From assembly GCF_014534655.1 (NCBI RefSeq), contig NZ_JACVVD010000001.1, positions 868,001 through 932,000 on the forward strand: a stretch of 64,000 nucleotides of DNA, written 5' to 3'. The notes under the pieces are model-generated. The model ran no database searches. It had not been told where the DNA came from and was given only the letters and a program-made list of their open reading frames with translations. Each line of letters begins with the position of its first letter. Within the stretch, counting starts at the first letter, position 1. Below, in pieces: positions 26,921 to 35,661 of the stretch. The position numbers were made by a program, and so were the translations under genes. This DNA comes from Paenibacillus sedimenti (GTDB taxonomy: Bacteria > Bacillota > Bacilli > Paenibacillales > NBRC-103111).

Positions 26921-28555
26921 ATGCAAATGGAAACTTTTCATTGGAAGAAAAGTCAGATTCTTGCCGAAGATTACATCATGGATAATGACCTGGCCAAGGA
27001 TTTGTTCCCTTATCATTATCGCAACACCAAAGATTGGGAGGAGCGTGCAGCTTGGTTAACTGAAGAGGCAAAAGCTCCGCGAGCGGATCGCGATCGATTA
27101 GTTCAAGTTTTAACCGCATATAACGAAAGTATTGGCAACTTCTCTGCTGCATTGGAGAATATCAATTCTCTTAACAACAAGAACGCTTTGACGATTGTTG
27201 GGGGGCAGCAGGCAGGGCTTTTTGGAGGTCCATTGCTTGTTCTCTACAAAGCGATTACCATTATTCAACTCGCGCGCCAGTGGAGCGAGAGATTGCGTCA
27301 GCCGGTCATACCAGTCTTCTGGATCGCAGGCGAGGATCATGATTTTGACGAAGTGAATCACATTTACGCTTTATCGGGCACGCAGCAGGTTGAGAAATTA
27401 AAAGTCGACCATCCAACCGGGCAGCGTACTTCAGTCAGCAAGCTTCCGCTAAGTCCGGAAGCATGGAAAGAAGCGCTTAACAATCTGGATCAATCGCTGA
27501 TGGATACAGAGTTCAAAGCTTCACTGATCGCTAAGCTCCAGCAAACAACGGAAGGGGCAAGCACGTTGTCCGACTCATTCGCCAGGTGGATGGCAGCTTT
27601 ATTTGGTGAGCATGGTCTCGTGTTGATCGACTCGGATGAACTTGCGCTCAGGCAGCTGGAGTCTTCCATGTTTGAACAGCTTGTTTTGCACAATGAGATC
27701 CTTAACGCTGCACTTGTGCGGGGACGCGACCAAGTCGAAGCTGCAGGTTATATGGCGCAAGCTGATATTTCCGAGGATAGTGCAAATCTGTTTGTATTTG
27801 CAGGAGGACAGCGGTTGCTGCTGCATCGTGAAGGTGATCATTTTACCGATAAAAAGAAAGACTATACGTATACGCGGGCGCAATTGCATGACCTTGCGGT
27901 AACCTCGCCGGAAATGTTAAGCAACAACGTGATGACGCGACCTTTGATGCAGGAGTTTTTGTTCCCGGTACTGGCCGCGGTACTAGGTCCAGGTGAGATT
28001 GCTTACTGGGCGCAGACAGGAAAAGCGTTCGAACATTTTGGGATGAAAATGCCCATTATTGCACCGCGCATGGAATTCACGCTGATTGAGGGTACTGTAC
28101 ATAAGCATATGAACAAATATGGGTTAAGCCTGGAGGATGTGCTTGAACGTTTTGATCAGAAGAAGCAGGAGTGGTTGGACGCACAGGACACCTTGAAGCT
28201 TGGTGAACGATTCGACGCTGTAAAAGCGGAATTCTGCGCCAGTTATGAACCGCTCGTTGAATCGCTGGCGACAATTAACCCTGGTCTGAAAAAGCTCGGG
28301 GAGACGAACTTGGCAAAAATCGTGGAACAAATCGAGTTTCTTGAGCATAAAGCTTCCGATGCCTACAGGACTCAGTTTGATTCTGCGCTTAGACAGCTTG
28401 AACGCATTCGGCTTACCGTAGTGCCGTTAGCCAAGCCGCAAGAAAGAGTGTATAATGGGTGTGCTTATATGAACCGATATGGGAATGATTGGCTGACTGC
28501 GTTGGTTACAACGCCTATTCCGGTAGACGGCATGCATCGCGTTTATTATTTATAG
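26921..28555 (+). CDS. bshC: Bacillithiol biosynthesis cysteine-adding enzyme BshC
   Basis: About 544 residues from the ATG at 26921, near the B. subtilis length. BshC adds cysteine to glucosaminyl-malate, the last step of bacillithiol synthesis. Seen: TIVGGQQAGLFGGPLLVLYKAI, VIPVFWIAGEDHDFDEVNHIY and the C-terminal coiled coil (KIVEQIEFLEHKASDAYR) typical of the family. The ribosome site is AAGAGGAGA. Twelve bases separate it from the adenosylhomocysteinase-like gene, so they share a transcript. Confidence 0.94.
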   Translation: MQMETFHWKKSQILAEDYIMDNDLAKDLFPYHYRNTKDWEERAAWLTEEAKAPRADRDRLVQVLTAYNESIGNFSAALENINSLNNKNALTIVGGQQAGLFGGPLLVLYKAITIIQLARQWSERLRQPVIPVFWIAGEDHDFDEVNHIYALSGTQQVEKLKVDHPTGQRTSVSKLPLSPEAWKEALNNLDQSLMDTEFKASLIAKLQQTTEGASTLSDSFARWMAALFGEHGLVLIDSDELALRQLESSMFEQLVLHNEILNAALVRGRDQVEAAGYMAQADISEDSANLFVFAGGQRLLLHREGDHFTDKKKDYTYTRAQLHDLAVTSPEMLSNNVMTRPLMQEFLFPVLAAVLGPGEIAYWAQTGKAFEHFGMKMPIIAPRMEFTLIEGTVHKHMNKYGLSLEDVLERFDQKKQEWLDAQDTLKLGERFDAVKAEFCASYEPLVESLATINPGLKKLGETNLAKIVEQIEFLEHKASDAYRTQFDSALRQLERIRLTVVPLAKPQERVYNGCAYMNRYGNDWLTALVTTPIPVDGMHRVYYL

Positions 28556-28567
28556 GAGGGAAATGAA

Positions 28568-29830
28568 ATGAACACAATGGATAAAAGTATTGTGACCGAT
28601 ATGAACTTGGCCCCGGACGGCCATTTGAAAATTGATTGGGTACAGGCGCATATGCCGGTATTAAACCGTATCCGCGAGCAATTTGAAAAAGAGCAGCCTT
28701 TCAAAGGGTTGAAAGTGACGATTTCCTTGCATTTGGAAGCAAAAACCGCTTACCTTGCTAAGGTTGTTAAAGCCGGCGGCGCAGAAGTCACAATTACGGG
28801 AAGCAACCCGCTTTCCACGCAAGATGACGTGTGCGCGGCCCTTGTTGAGGATGGTATTACCGTATTTGCCAAATACAATCCTAGTCCTCAAGAGTACAAG
28901 GAACTGCTCATTAAATCACTTGAATCGAAGCCTGATTTGATTATTGATGATGGCGGCGATTTGGTAACTATTTTACACTCCGAGCGTAAAGATTTGCTCG
29001 TAAACATTAGAGGCGGAGCTGAAGAGACGACAACGGGGATCTTGCGTTTGAAGGCAATGGAGAAAGAAGGCCAGCTTCAATTCCCGATGGTAGCCGTGAA
29101 CGACGCTTTCTGCAAATATTTGTTTGATAACCGTTATGGAACGGGACAATCCGTTTGGGATGGCATTAACCGTACGACGAACCTTGTAGTGGCCGGTAAA
29201 ACCGTCGTTGTTGTCGGGTATGGCTGGTGCGGCAAAGGTGTGGCGATGCGTGCCAAAGGATTAGGCGCTAATGTCATCGTTACTGAAATTGATGCGATTA
29301 AAGCTGTCGAAGCTTACATGGATGGCTTTAAGGTCATGCCAATGATTGAAGCGGCTAAATTGGGCGATTTCTTCGTGACGGTAACGGGTAACCGTGACGT
29401 AATCCGCAGCGAGCATTACAAAGTGATGAAAGACGGTGCCATTCTTTCCAATGCAGGTCACTTTGACGTTGAGGTTAATAAGCCTGAACTAGAGGCGATG
29501 TCGGTATCCAAACGTACGGTTCGCCGCAATATTGAGGAATACCGACTGGCTGATGGCCGCAAATTCTTCATCATAGCCGAAGGGCGTCTCGTGAACCTTG
29601 CTGCGGGAGACGGACATCCGGCAGAGATCATGGATATGACGTTTGCGCTGCAAGCGATGTCGCTGAAATATGTCAACGAACAGTACCAAAGCATCGGTAA
29701 AATGGTCGTTAATGTGCCTTACGAGCTGGATGAAAAAGTGGCAAGATTCAAGCTGGAGTCGCTTGGAACCAGCATCGATTCTTTAACGGATGAGCAAAAA
29801 GCTTATTTGGACAGCTGGGCTGAGCATTAA
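28568..29830 (+). CDS. ahcY: S-adenosylhomocysteine hydrolase, archaeal/Thermotoga type
   Basis: A 420-residue protein that should split S-adenosylhomocysteine to adenosine and homocysteine. Seen: LHLEAKTAYLAKVV near residue 56, GGAEETTTGILRL, the catalytic Lys/Asp segment NDAFCKYLFDN, and the NAD-binding VVVVGYGWCGKGVAMRAKG. It lacks the extra C-terminal Lys-Tyr segment of eukaryote-like enzymes, so it belongs to the shorter class. B. subtilis uses the Pfs route instead. It is 12 bp behind bshC with AGGAGGG upstream. Confidence 0.85.
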   Translation: MNTMDKSIVTDMNLAPDGHLKIDWVQAHMPVLNRIREQFEKEQPFKGLKVTISLHLEAKTAYLAKVVKAGGAEVTITGSNPLSTQDDVCAALVEDGITVFAKYNPSPQEYKELLIKSLESKPDLIIDDGGDLVTILHSERKDLLVNIRGGAEETTTGILRLKAMEKEGQLQFPMVAVNDAFCKYLFDNRYGTGQSVWDGINRTTNLVVAGKTVVVVGYGWCGKGVAMRAKGLGANVIVTEIDAIKAVEAYMDGFKVMPMIEAAKLGDFFVTVTGNRDVIRSEHYKVMKDGAILSNAGHFDVEVNKPELEAMSVSKRTVRRNIEEYRLADGRKFFIIAEGRLVNLAAGDGHPAEIMDMTFALQAMSLKYVNEQYQSIGKMVVNVPYELDEKVARFKLESLGTSIDSLTDEQKAYLDSWAEH

Positions 29831-29842
29831 TATTTATGGAAA

Positions 29843-29882
29843 AGGCTTGAAGGAGCGATATGGTTCCTTTAAGCTTTTTTTT
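29843..29882 (+). terminator. bshC-ahcY terminator
   Basis: A 10-bp stem (GCTTGAAGGA with TCCTTTAAGC, one wobble) followed by seven T. Confidence 0.85.
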
Positions 29883-29999
29883 ATTCCTAATCGAGTAAAG
29901 CCGTGATATCAAAATTTCTGATGCGGCGCTGCAACCTTCTTTCTCGCGCAACCGTTAATAGGGTGTATAACCTATATCTGGTAATGAGGAGATGGCGCA

Positions 30000-31196
30000 A
30001 TGGGGGGCAAACAAAGAAAAGGGAACATGCTTAAGTTCAACCGAAAGGAAGGAAGCAGCGCAGCGGATAGACAACAAGAGGGACTCATCAAGGTAGGCAT
30101 TCGAGGAAATAAGCCATGGCGATCGATGATGCTGATGGTTAGCCTGGTTATCCTGTTAACTTGGATGTTCGCTGGTTGCAGCGCCTCCAAGTCCGACTCA
30201 CCCGCCGGAACGGCCGACCAAGCCAAGGCGGCGAGTCAATCGAGCGGCAATCTGCAAGAAAAACCGATGGCTGTAGCTGATCAAAAAAGCAGCTCTGATG
30301 CTGCTGCCCCAGCCGAACGATCGAATACAACCAGTGGCTCGGTCAATCAACCGGCTGCTGCTCAGGCTTCCGCTAAGACACCGCCGATAACGGTGATTCC
30401 GGCAACAGGAAGCGATGAAGCGGCGGGTTTTAACCGTAAGCTGATTTATCGCGCTAACCTGGTGATGCCGGTTGAAGATTATAGTAAAGCCCAGACGCAG
30501 TTGCGCGATCTGGTGGCGCTGAGCGGAGCTTACATTTTGCAATTCTCCGAGAATGCGAACACTGGGGAGAGGGGTGGAACGTTCACTATTAAAGTGGCGG
30601 CAAACGGGTTTGTCTCCTTGCTGGACGGGTTGGAGAAAATCAGCCCCTCGCTGCAGCGTAACGTCCAAGGGCAGGATGTAACCGAGGAATACGTAGATCT
30701 GGAGTCCCGTTTGAAGGCCAAACAAATGGTAGAAACACGATTGCTTAGTTTTATGGAAAAAGCTTCGAAAACAGACGATTTACTCGCATTTTCAAACGAA
30801 TTATCTAAGGTGCAGGGTGAGATTGAACAAATTAAAGGCCGGATGAGGTACCTGGATCAGAATGTGGCGTACTCGACCATTGAATTGCGTATGTATCAGC
30901 AAACCGGCAACAAGCCGCTTTTATCCGATCCGAATAAGCTAACACTGCAGGAACGTATTCAAAGAGCATGGAATTCCAGCTTACATGTACTTGCTGTGGT
31001 TCTGCAAGGTATTCTTGTGTTCTTGGCCGCTGCTCTGCCTGTCATCTTCATTGCCGCCATTATCGGATTGCCGATCTGGATGTATAGAAGGAAAAGAAAC
31101 AAACAACTCGTAGAGATGAGAAATCAGCTCAAATCGCAAAATGCTACTTTCAACACTCTTGAAGATGAGGGTCAAGGGACAAAAGACGGACATTAA
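30000..31196 (+). CDS. DUF4349 lipoprotein
   Basis: A 398-residue protein. GAGGAG precedes the ATG at 30000, but the hydrophobic signal (MMLMVSLVILLTWMFAGC) only starts near residue 43, leaving a long basic N region. Cys in the lipobox is near residue 60. A Ser/Ala-rich linker leads to the DUF4349 domain (KLIYRANLVMPVEDYSKAQ, VTEEYVDLESRLKAKQMVETRLL, coiled coil), then a C-terminal membrane segment with a basic end. Role unknown. An internal ATG at 30126 would give a normal signal peptide but has no ribosome site. Confidence 0.8.
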   Translation: MGGKQRKGNMLKFNRKEGSSAADRQQEGLIKVGIRGNKPWRSMMLMVSLVILLTWMFAGCSASKSDSPAGTADQAKAASQSSGNLQEKPMAVADQKSSSDAAAPAERSNTTSGSVNQPAAAQASAKTPPITVIPATGSDEAAGFNRKLIYRANLVMPVEDYSKAQTQLRDLVALSGAYILQFSENANTGERGGTFTIKVAANGFVSLLDGLEKISPSLQRNVQGQDVTEEYVDLESRLKAKQMVETRLLSFMEKASKTDDLLAFSNELSKVQGEIEQIKGRMRYLDQNVAYSTIELRMYQQTGNKPLLSDPNKLTLQERIQRAWNSSLHVLAVVLQGILVFLAAALPVIFIAAIIGLPIWMYRRKRNKQLVEMRNQLKSQNATFNTLEDEGQGTKDGH

Positions 31197-31219
31197 ACCT
31201 AAAATTGAAAAATAATTTC

Positions 31220-31258
31220 GCAAATCCTGCCTTCGTAGCAGGATTTGCTGCATTTTTG
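31220..31258 (+). terminator. Terminator before mraZ
   Basis: Perfect 11-bp stem GCAAATCCTGC/GCAGGATTTGC with a 7-nt loop, then TGCATTTTTGG. It separates the DUF4349 gene from the division cluster. Confidence 0.8.
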
Positions 31259-31273
31259 GCGAATAAACATTAA

Positions 31274-31310
31274 AAAGTGGTGGAAAGTGGTACAAAGTGG
31301 AGGAAAAGGG
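31274..31310 (+). promoter_or_regulatory. MraZ operator: AAAGTGG direct repeats
   Basis: AAAGTGG occurs at 31274, 31284 and 31294 with an exact 10-bp period, followed by a degenerate AAAAGGG at 31304, ending just before the mraZ start at 31322. This matches the MraZ box arrays known from mraZ promoters, where the ring-shaped MraZ binds successive repeats on one face of the DNA and controls its own operon. Confidence 0.8.
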
Positions 31311-31321
31311 GGCGCCATGCT

Positions 31322-31759
31322 ATGTTCATGGGGGAATACCAACATAGCATTGACGAGAAGGGCCGAATGATTATTCCGGCCAAATTTCGTGAAGCTCTTG
31401 GCGACTCGTTTGTTATCACTCGAGGCTTGGACCAATGCTTGTTCGTTTATCCGAGATCGGAATGGACGATACTTGAGCAGAAGCTTAAAGCGCTGCCGCT
31501 GATGAAGTCCGATGCGCGGGCCTTCACCCGGTTCTTTTTCTCCGGAGCTACGGAATGCGATCTGGATAAGCAAGGGAGAGCGAACATTCCCGGTAACCTG
31601 GTTGACCACGCCAAGCTTGAAAAAGATTGTGTCGTTATCGGAGTTTCCAACCGCGTTGAGATTTGGAGTAAGCAAATTTGGGAAAGCTATTCCAATGAAT
31701 CCGAACAATCATTCAATGAAATAGCAGAGAAGCTCGTTGACTTTAATTTTGACCTGTAG
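31322..31759 (+). CDS. mraZ: Transcriptional regulator MraZ
   Basis: About 145 residues from the ATG at 31322 (AAAGGGGGCG upstream), beginning [21 protein letters not shown] as usual. Two SpoVT/AbrB-like halves each carry a DxxxR motif (DEKGR and DKQGR). MraZ binds repeats before its own gene and regulates the dcw cluster. A longer frame back to 31277 runs through its operator and is rejected. Confidence 0.96.
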   Translation: MFMGEYQHSIDEKGRMIIPAKFREALGDSFVITRGLDQCLFVYPRSEWTILEQKLKALPLMKSDARAFTRFFFSGATECDLDKQGRANIPGNLVDHAKLEKDCVVIGVSNRVEIWSKQIWESYSNESEQSFNEIAEKLVDFNFDL

Positions 31760-31803
31760 TTACACATTAAGGGCCCCCGCAAAGTATGGGGAGTTATAGG
31801 GAT

Positions 31804-31841
31804 CTTTGATCGGAGATCAAAGTCTCACCTTTTTTAGGAGG
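31804..31841 (+). promoter_or_regulatory. rsmH leader hairpin before Shine-Dalgarno
   Basis: CTTTGATC pairs with GATCAAAG (GGA loop), followed by TCTCACCTTTTTT and AGGAGG (31836-31841). Resembles in position, though not in sequence, the hairpin-Shine-Dalgarno units before ftsL, divIB, sigE and divIVA. The T-run could also make it a leaky terminator after mraZ. Confidence 0.5.
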
Positions 31842-31848
31842 ACACCAA

Positions 31849-32799
31849 GTGTTTCATCATGTGACTGTACTGAAGGAAGAATCTGTTGAAGGTTTACATA
31901 TAAAGCCGGATGGCGTTTACGTCGATTGCACCATGGGAGGAGCTGGTCATAGCTCACTGATCGCTTCCAAATTGGGACCGGAGGGATTGCTCATCGCGTT
32001 GGATCAGGATGATGCGGCACTGGCGAATGCACAAAAGGTGCTTGCACCATACCTGGATCGTGTGAAAATTGTGAAAAGCAATTTTCGCGAATTGGAACAT
32101 GTACTGCGGAACGAGCCTAGAGCGCTTCGCGACGGCAAACCGCAAGTAGACGGCATTTTGTTCGACCTTGGGGTTTCCTCTCCGCAGCTCGATGAAGCGG
32201 AACGCGGGTTTAGCTACAATCATGATGCAGAGCTCGACATGAGGATGGATCGTACGACGGAATTAACCGCCAAAACGATCGTCAATGAGTGGTCTCCTGA
32301 CCGAATTGCGCGAATTTTGTATGAATATGGCGAAGAAAAGTTTTCGCGCCGGATTGCAGCGGTCATTGCAGAAGCGAGAAGCAAGAAAACCATTGAAACG
32401 ACAGGTGAGTTGGTCGAGCTTATCAAGGAAGGCATTCCGGCTGCAGCAAGAAGAACCGGCGGACATCCGGCGAAGCGTAGTTTCCAGGCTTTGCGAATCG
32501 CCGTGAATGACGAGTTAGGAGCTTTTGAAGAAGCGCTTGAGCAATCAATCCGCTGCCTTGCTCCACAAGGAAGAGTTGCCGTTATCACGTTTCACTCGCT
32601 AGAGGATCGAATTTGCAAGCAAATTATGGTGAACAACGTGGAGAAATGCACGTGTCCTTCCGACTTTCCAATATGCGTATGTAAACGAGAAGGTACGCTG
32701 AAATTAGTCACGCGTAAGCCGATTATCCCAGGAGAACAAGAACTGGAAGTCAATCAGAGGGCAAGATCTGCCAAATTGCGAATCGCGGAAAAACTTTGA
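31849..32799 (+). CDS. rsmH: 16S rRNA (cytosine1402-N4)-methyltransferase RsmH
   Basis: A 316-residue SAM-dependent methyltransferase starting at GTG behind AGGAGG. It begins [15 protein letters not shown] and has the SAM-binding segment [14 protein letters not shown], the family block [21 protein letters not shown] and the C-terminal [11 protein letters not shown]. It methylates C1402 of 16S rRNA in the ribosome decoding centre. Second gene of the division cluster. Confidence 0.96.
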   Translation: MFHHVTVLKEESVEGLHIKPDGVYVDCTMGGAGHSSLIASKLGPEGLLIALDQDDAALANAQKVLAPYLDRVKIVKSNFRELEHVLRNEPRALRDGKPQVDGILFDLGVSSPQLDEAERGFSYNHDAELDMRMDRTTELTAKTIVNEWSPDRIARILYEYGEEKFSRRIAAVIAEARSKKTIETTGELVELIKEGIPAAARRTGGHPAKRSFQALRIAVNDELGAFEEALEQSIRCLAPQGRVAVITFHSLEDRICKQIMVNNVEKCTCPSDFPICVCKREGTLKLVTRKPIIPGEQELEVNQRARSAKLRIAEKL

Positions 32800-32805
32800 A
32801 AGCAA

Positions 32806-32847
32806 GCGTTACGATGCAAGTTTTGCTAAAGCAAAACTCTAAGGAGG
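32806..32847 (+). repeat. Hairpin-SD leader unit before ftsL
   Basis: GCGTTACGATGCAAG leads into AGTTTTGC-TAAA-GCAAAACT (hairpin 32819-32838, 8 bp) and CTAAGGAGG, the ftsL ribosome site. One member of the leader family also found before divIB, sigE and divIVA. Confidence 0.75.
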
Positions 32848-32855
32848 AATGAAAA

Positions 32856-33293
32856 ATGCCCGCTTATATCCAAGGAAGTTTGGCTCTTGACCAAAAGCGT
32901 TCTCAAAAGCAACTGCCTAAGGTGAAAATAAAAGAAACAACGAAGGTTGTTTATCGAAATAAATCATTGCCCGTTCAAGAGAAAATGCTGTATTTGTTTA
33001 CTGTTGTGCTTTGCGTAATCGTTGCTGGCGTTATCATATGGCGATACGCGGCAATCTATCAGATGAACACGCAGATCTTACAAATGCAAAAAGAAATTCG
33101 CGTTATTCAGGCTGAGAACAGCGCACTCAAGCAAGAAGTAGAGAAATTGCAAAGTCCAGAGCGGCTAGGTCAAGAAGCTAAACGTCTCGGGTTGAAGCCG
33201 CAGGATGAGAAGCAAGTAAACCAGACGCCTCCAAATAAAGGGAAAACGGCTGCTAATGTCGACAAGAACACGAAAGTAGCCTATAATCCATAA
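32856..33293 (+). CDS. ftsL: Cell division protein FtsL
   Basis: A 145-residue bitopic membrane protein: basic cytoplasmic N terminus, one membrane segment (about residues 45-63, LYLFTVVLCVIVAGVIIW), then an extracellular leucine-zipper-like coiled coil (ILQMQKEIRVIQAENSALKQE) and a polar tail. FtsL joins DivIC and DivIB and activates the septal synthase. The gene sits between rsmH and pbpB as usual and has a hairpin-Shine-Dalgarno unit in front. Confidence 0.9.
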   Translation: MPAYIQGSLALDQKRSQKQLPKVKIKETTKVVYRNKSLPVQEKMLYLFTVVLCVIVAGVIIWRYAAIYQMNTQILQMQKEIRVIQAENSALKQEVEKLQSPERLGQEAKRLGLKPQDEKQVNQTPPNKGKTAANVDKNTKVAYNP

Positions 33294-33310
33294 ACAGGCA
33301 GGTGTTCCCT

Positions 33311-35575
33311 ATGACTAAAAAAATTAAAGCTCGATCGTTGTTAATCGGAGGGGTATTCACCCTTCTTTTTATTGTCCTCATTACTAAAGTCTATTGGATT
33401 CAAGTTGTAGAAGCCTCGTGGTTGCTAGACAAAGCAGAGAAGGTCTGGGAGACCGATAAGGTGCTTGCGCCTGTCCGTGGCTCGATACTTGATAGAAACG
33501 ATAAAGTGATGGCTGTTGACGCTACCTCCTATACGGTAACGTTAAACCCCAAAATGATAGATGGCTATCATATTTCAGAGGATGTTGCACAAGGGCTGGC
33601 GGAGATTTTAAAAGATTCGGATGAAGCGAAGCCAGCTTTAGTCAACAAAATTCGTGAGCGCGCGACGAAAAGAAAAGCGGACGATTCCGACTTTGCTGCG
33701 AATGTAGAAATTCGCAATGAAGGTTGGAAAATCGAGAAGGATAAAGCGGACGAAGTCACGGAGTTCATTAAGAGTATGCGGACGAAGCTGAAGCTGAAAG
33801 AAAAAACGGACATTGGCGTCAATATTCTGGAGGACAAGAAGCGGTACTACCCAGGGGAAACGTTGGCGTCACACATACTCGGATACACCAATAAAGAAGG
33901 GGTTCCATCGCTAGGCTTAGAGATCAAACTAGACGACGTGCTGAAGGGCGTTCCGGGTATGATGAACTATGAGACGGATGGCAAGGGTGTCGAGCTTCCG
34001 GACTCCAAAATCAACTTCAAGCCCGCCGAAGATGGGAAGAATGTTAGGCTCACTATCGACAAAAACATTCAATTCTATATCGAAAGCGCATTGGCGAAAG
34101 TTAACGAAAAGTGGCATCCGAAGAGCTTGACGGCAATTGCTGTCGATCCGCATACGATGGAGATTCTCGGAATGGCTAACGTGCCCACGTTTAACCCCAA
34201 TAAATATTGGATGATCAAGGATCAAAGTGATTTCAAGAATAACGCAGTCGCTTCTCGTTATGAGCCGGGTTCAACGTTCAAACTCGTCACCTTGGCCGGT
34301 GCGTTACAAGAAGGGGTCTTCAATCCAAGCGAAACCTATCAATCCGGTATGATCCGCGTGCAGGATAGAGAACTCCATGACCACAATCGGGTAGGATGGG
34401 GCAAAATATCGTTCCTGGATGGACTCAAACGGTCCAGTAACGTTGCGTTCGTGAAACTTGGTTACGAAAAACTGGGTCCTTCTAAGCTGGAGAATTACAT
34501 ACGTCAGTTTGGTTTCGATCAAAAGACGAATATCGATATGCCTGGGGAAGTATCGGGCCTCATTGATATGAAATATCCGTCCGAATTTGCAACGGCGACT
34601 TACGGTCAAGGAAAGGTCGTCGTAACGGCCATTCAGCAAACAGCTGCATATGCCGCGATGGCGAACGGCGGGAAGCTGATGTGGCCGCATATCGTCAAAG
34701 ATATCGTCGATCCGAAAACAGGGCAAACCATTCAAACTTTCGCTCCTCAAATGGTACGTCAAGTTGTGAGTGAACAGACGGCCAATCAAGTTAGCAATTA
34801 CTTGGAACAGGTTGTATCCGATCAGGAAATCGGTACAGGTAAACTGGCTTATATTGACGGTTATCGCGTTGCCGGTAAAACAGGGACTGCCAACCTCGTC
34901 CTTCCTGGCGAGAAAACATATGCAACCGATACTTGGGTGATTTCTTTTATCGGGTACGCGCCTGTTGAGAATCCGCGCATCCTGGTGACGTTAATCGCAG
35001 ATCAGCCAGATCTCGGCGGCAACTATCATTTGGGCGGGCAAGTGTTGGCCCCTGCATTCAAAGACATCGTCACGGAATCATTGAAGTATATGGGTGTTGC
35101 TTCAACGAAACAACCGAAAGTAACTACACCGGAAGCGAACAAGCTCAAGATGCCTAACTTTGCTGATAATACGGCAGACATCGCGAAGGAAATAGCTAAA
35201 GAAACCGGATTAAAACTGGAAGTGCATGGAAAAGGGACGAAAGTCGTTGATCAGTTTCCTAAAGCGGGTACTGAAATCTTAGCTACGCAACGAATCTATG
35301 TAGCGTTACAGTCTGTTGATGAGCTCTCGCTTCCGAATTTACAAGGCAGATCGCTGCGAGATGCGATGGAAGCTTGTTCCTTTTTCAAAGTAAACTGTCA
35401 AACTTCAGGTGAAGGGTATGTTGCCGATCAAAGCGCTTCTGGTGATGCCGGGAGTCGAACGGTTGTTTTGCAGCTGCGACCGCTGAGCGAGAAAACGGCA
35501 GCAACGCCATCGGCGGCGCCAACACCTAATGGCAAGGAAGCGTCCGGGCGCACGGCTGCCAAAAAGTCCCCATAG
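33311..35575 (+). CDS. pbpB: Septal transpeptidase PBP2B (FtsI-like) with PASTA domains
   Basis: About 754 residues from the ATG at 33311 (CAGGTG upstream). One N-terminal membrane anchor, a PBP dimerisation domain (PVRGSILDRNDKVMA), then the transpeptidase domain with S321-TFK (GSTFK), S375-S-N and K523-TG. Two PASTA-like domains follow (about residues 615-720) and a polar tail. Crosslinks septal peptidoglycan in the divisome. Adjacent to ftsL and spoVD. Confidence 0.93.
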   Translation: MTKKIKARSLLIGGVFTLLFIVLITKVYWIQVVEASWLLDKAEKVWETDKVLAPVRGSILDRNDKVMAVDATSYTVTLNPKMIDGYHISEDVAQGLAEILKDSDEAKPALVNKIRERATKRKADDSDFAANVEIRNEGWKIEKDKADEVTEFIKSMRTKLKLKEKTDIGVNILEDKKRYYPGETLASHILGYTNKEGVPSLGLEIKLDDVLKGVPGMMNYETDGKGVELPDSKINFKPAEDGKNVRLTIDKNIQFYIESALAKVNEKWHPKSLTAIAVDPHTMEILGMANVPTFNPNKYWMIKDQSDFKNNAVASRYEPGSTFKLVTLAGALQEGVFNPSETYQSGMIRVQDRELHDHNRVGWGKISFLDGLKRSSNVAFVKLGYEKLGPSKLENYIRQFGFDQKTNIDMPGEVSGLIDMKYPSEFATATYGQGKVVVTAIQQTAAYAAMANGGKLMWPHIVKDIVDPKTGQTIQTFAPQMVRQVVSEQTANQVSNYLEQVVSDQEIGTGKLAYIDGYRVAGKTGTANLVLPGEKTYATDTWVISFIGYAPVENPRILVTLIADQPDLGGNYHLGGQVLAPAFKDIVTESLKYMGVASTKQPKVTTPEANKLKMPNFADNTADIAKEIAKETGLKLEVHGKGTKVVDQFPKAGTEILATQRIYVALQSVDELSLPNLQGRSLRDAMEACSFFKVNCQTSGEGYVADQSASGDAGSRTVVLQLRPLSEKTAATPSAAPTPNGKEASGRTAAKKSP

Positions 35576-35661
35576 GATAAGAGCTTGTTCTAACCCCTGG
35601 TTGTCCCGAATAGTCATGATATGAACGATCTTGACTGGTTTGGAAGGGGGAGCGAACGTTC

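Noticed and set aside
31245..31273. Sigma-A promoter for mraZ (TTGCTG, 17 bp, CATTAA)
   Set aside because: Only three matches in each box and it overlaps the upstream terminator stem; not listed as a feature.
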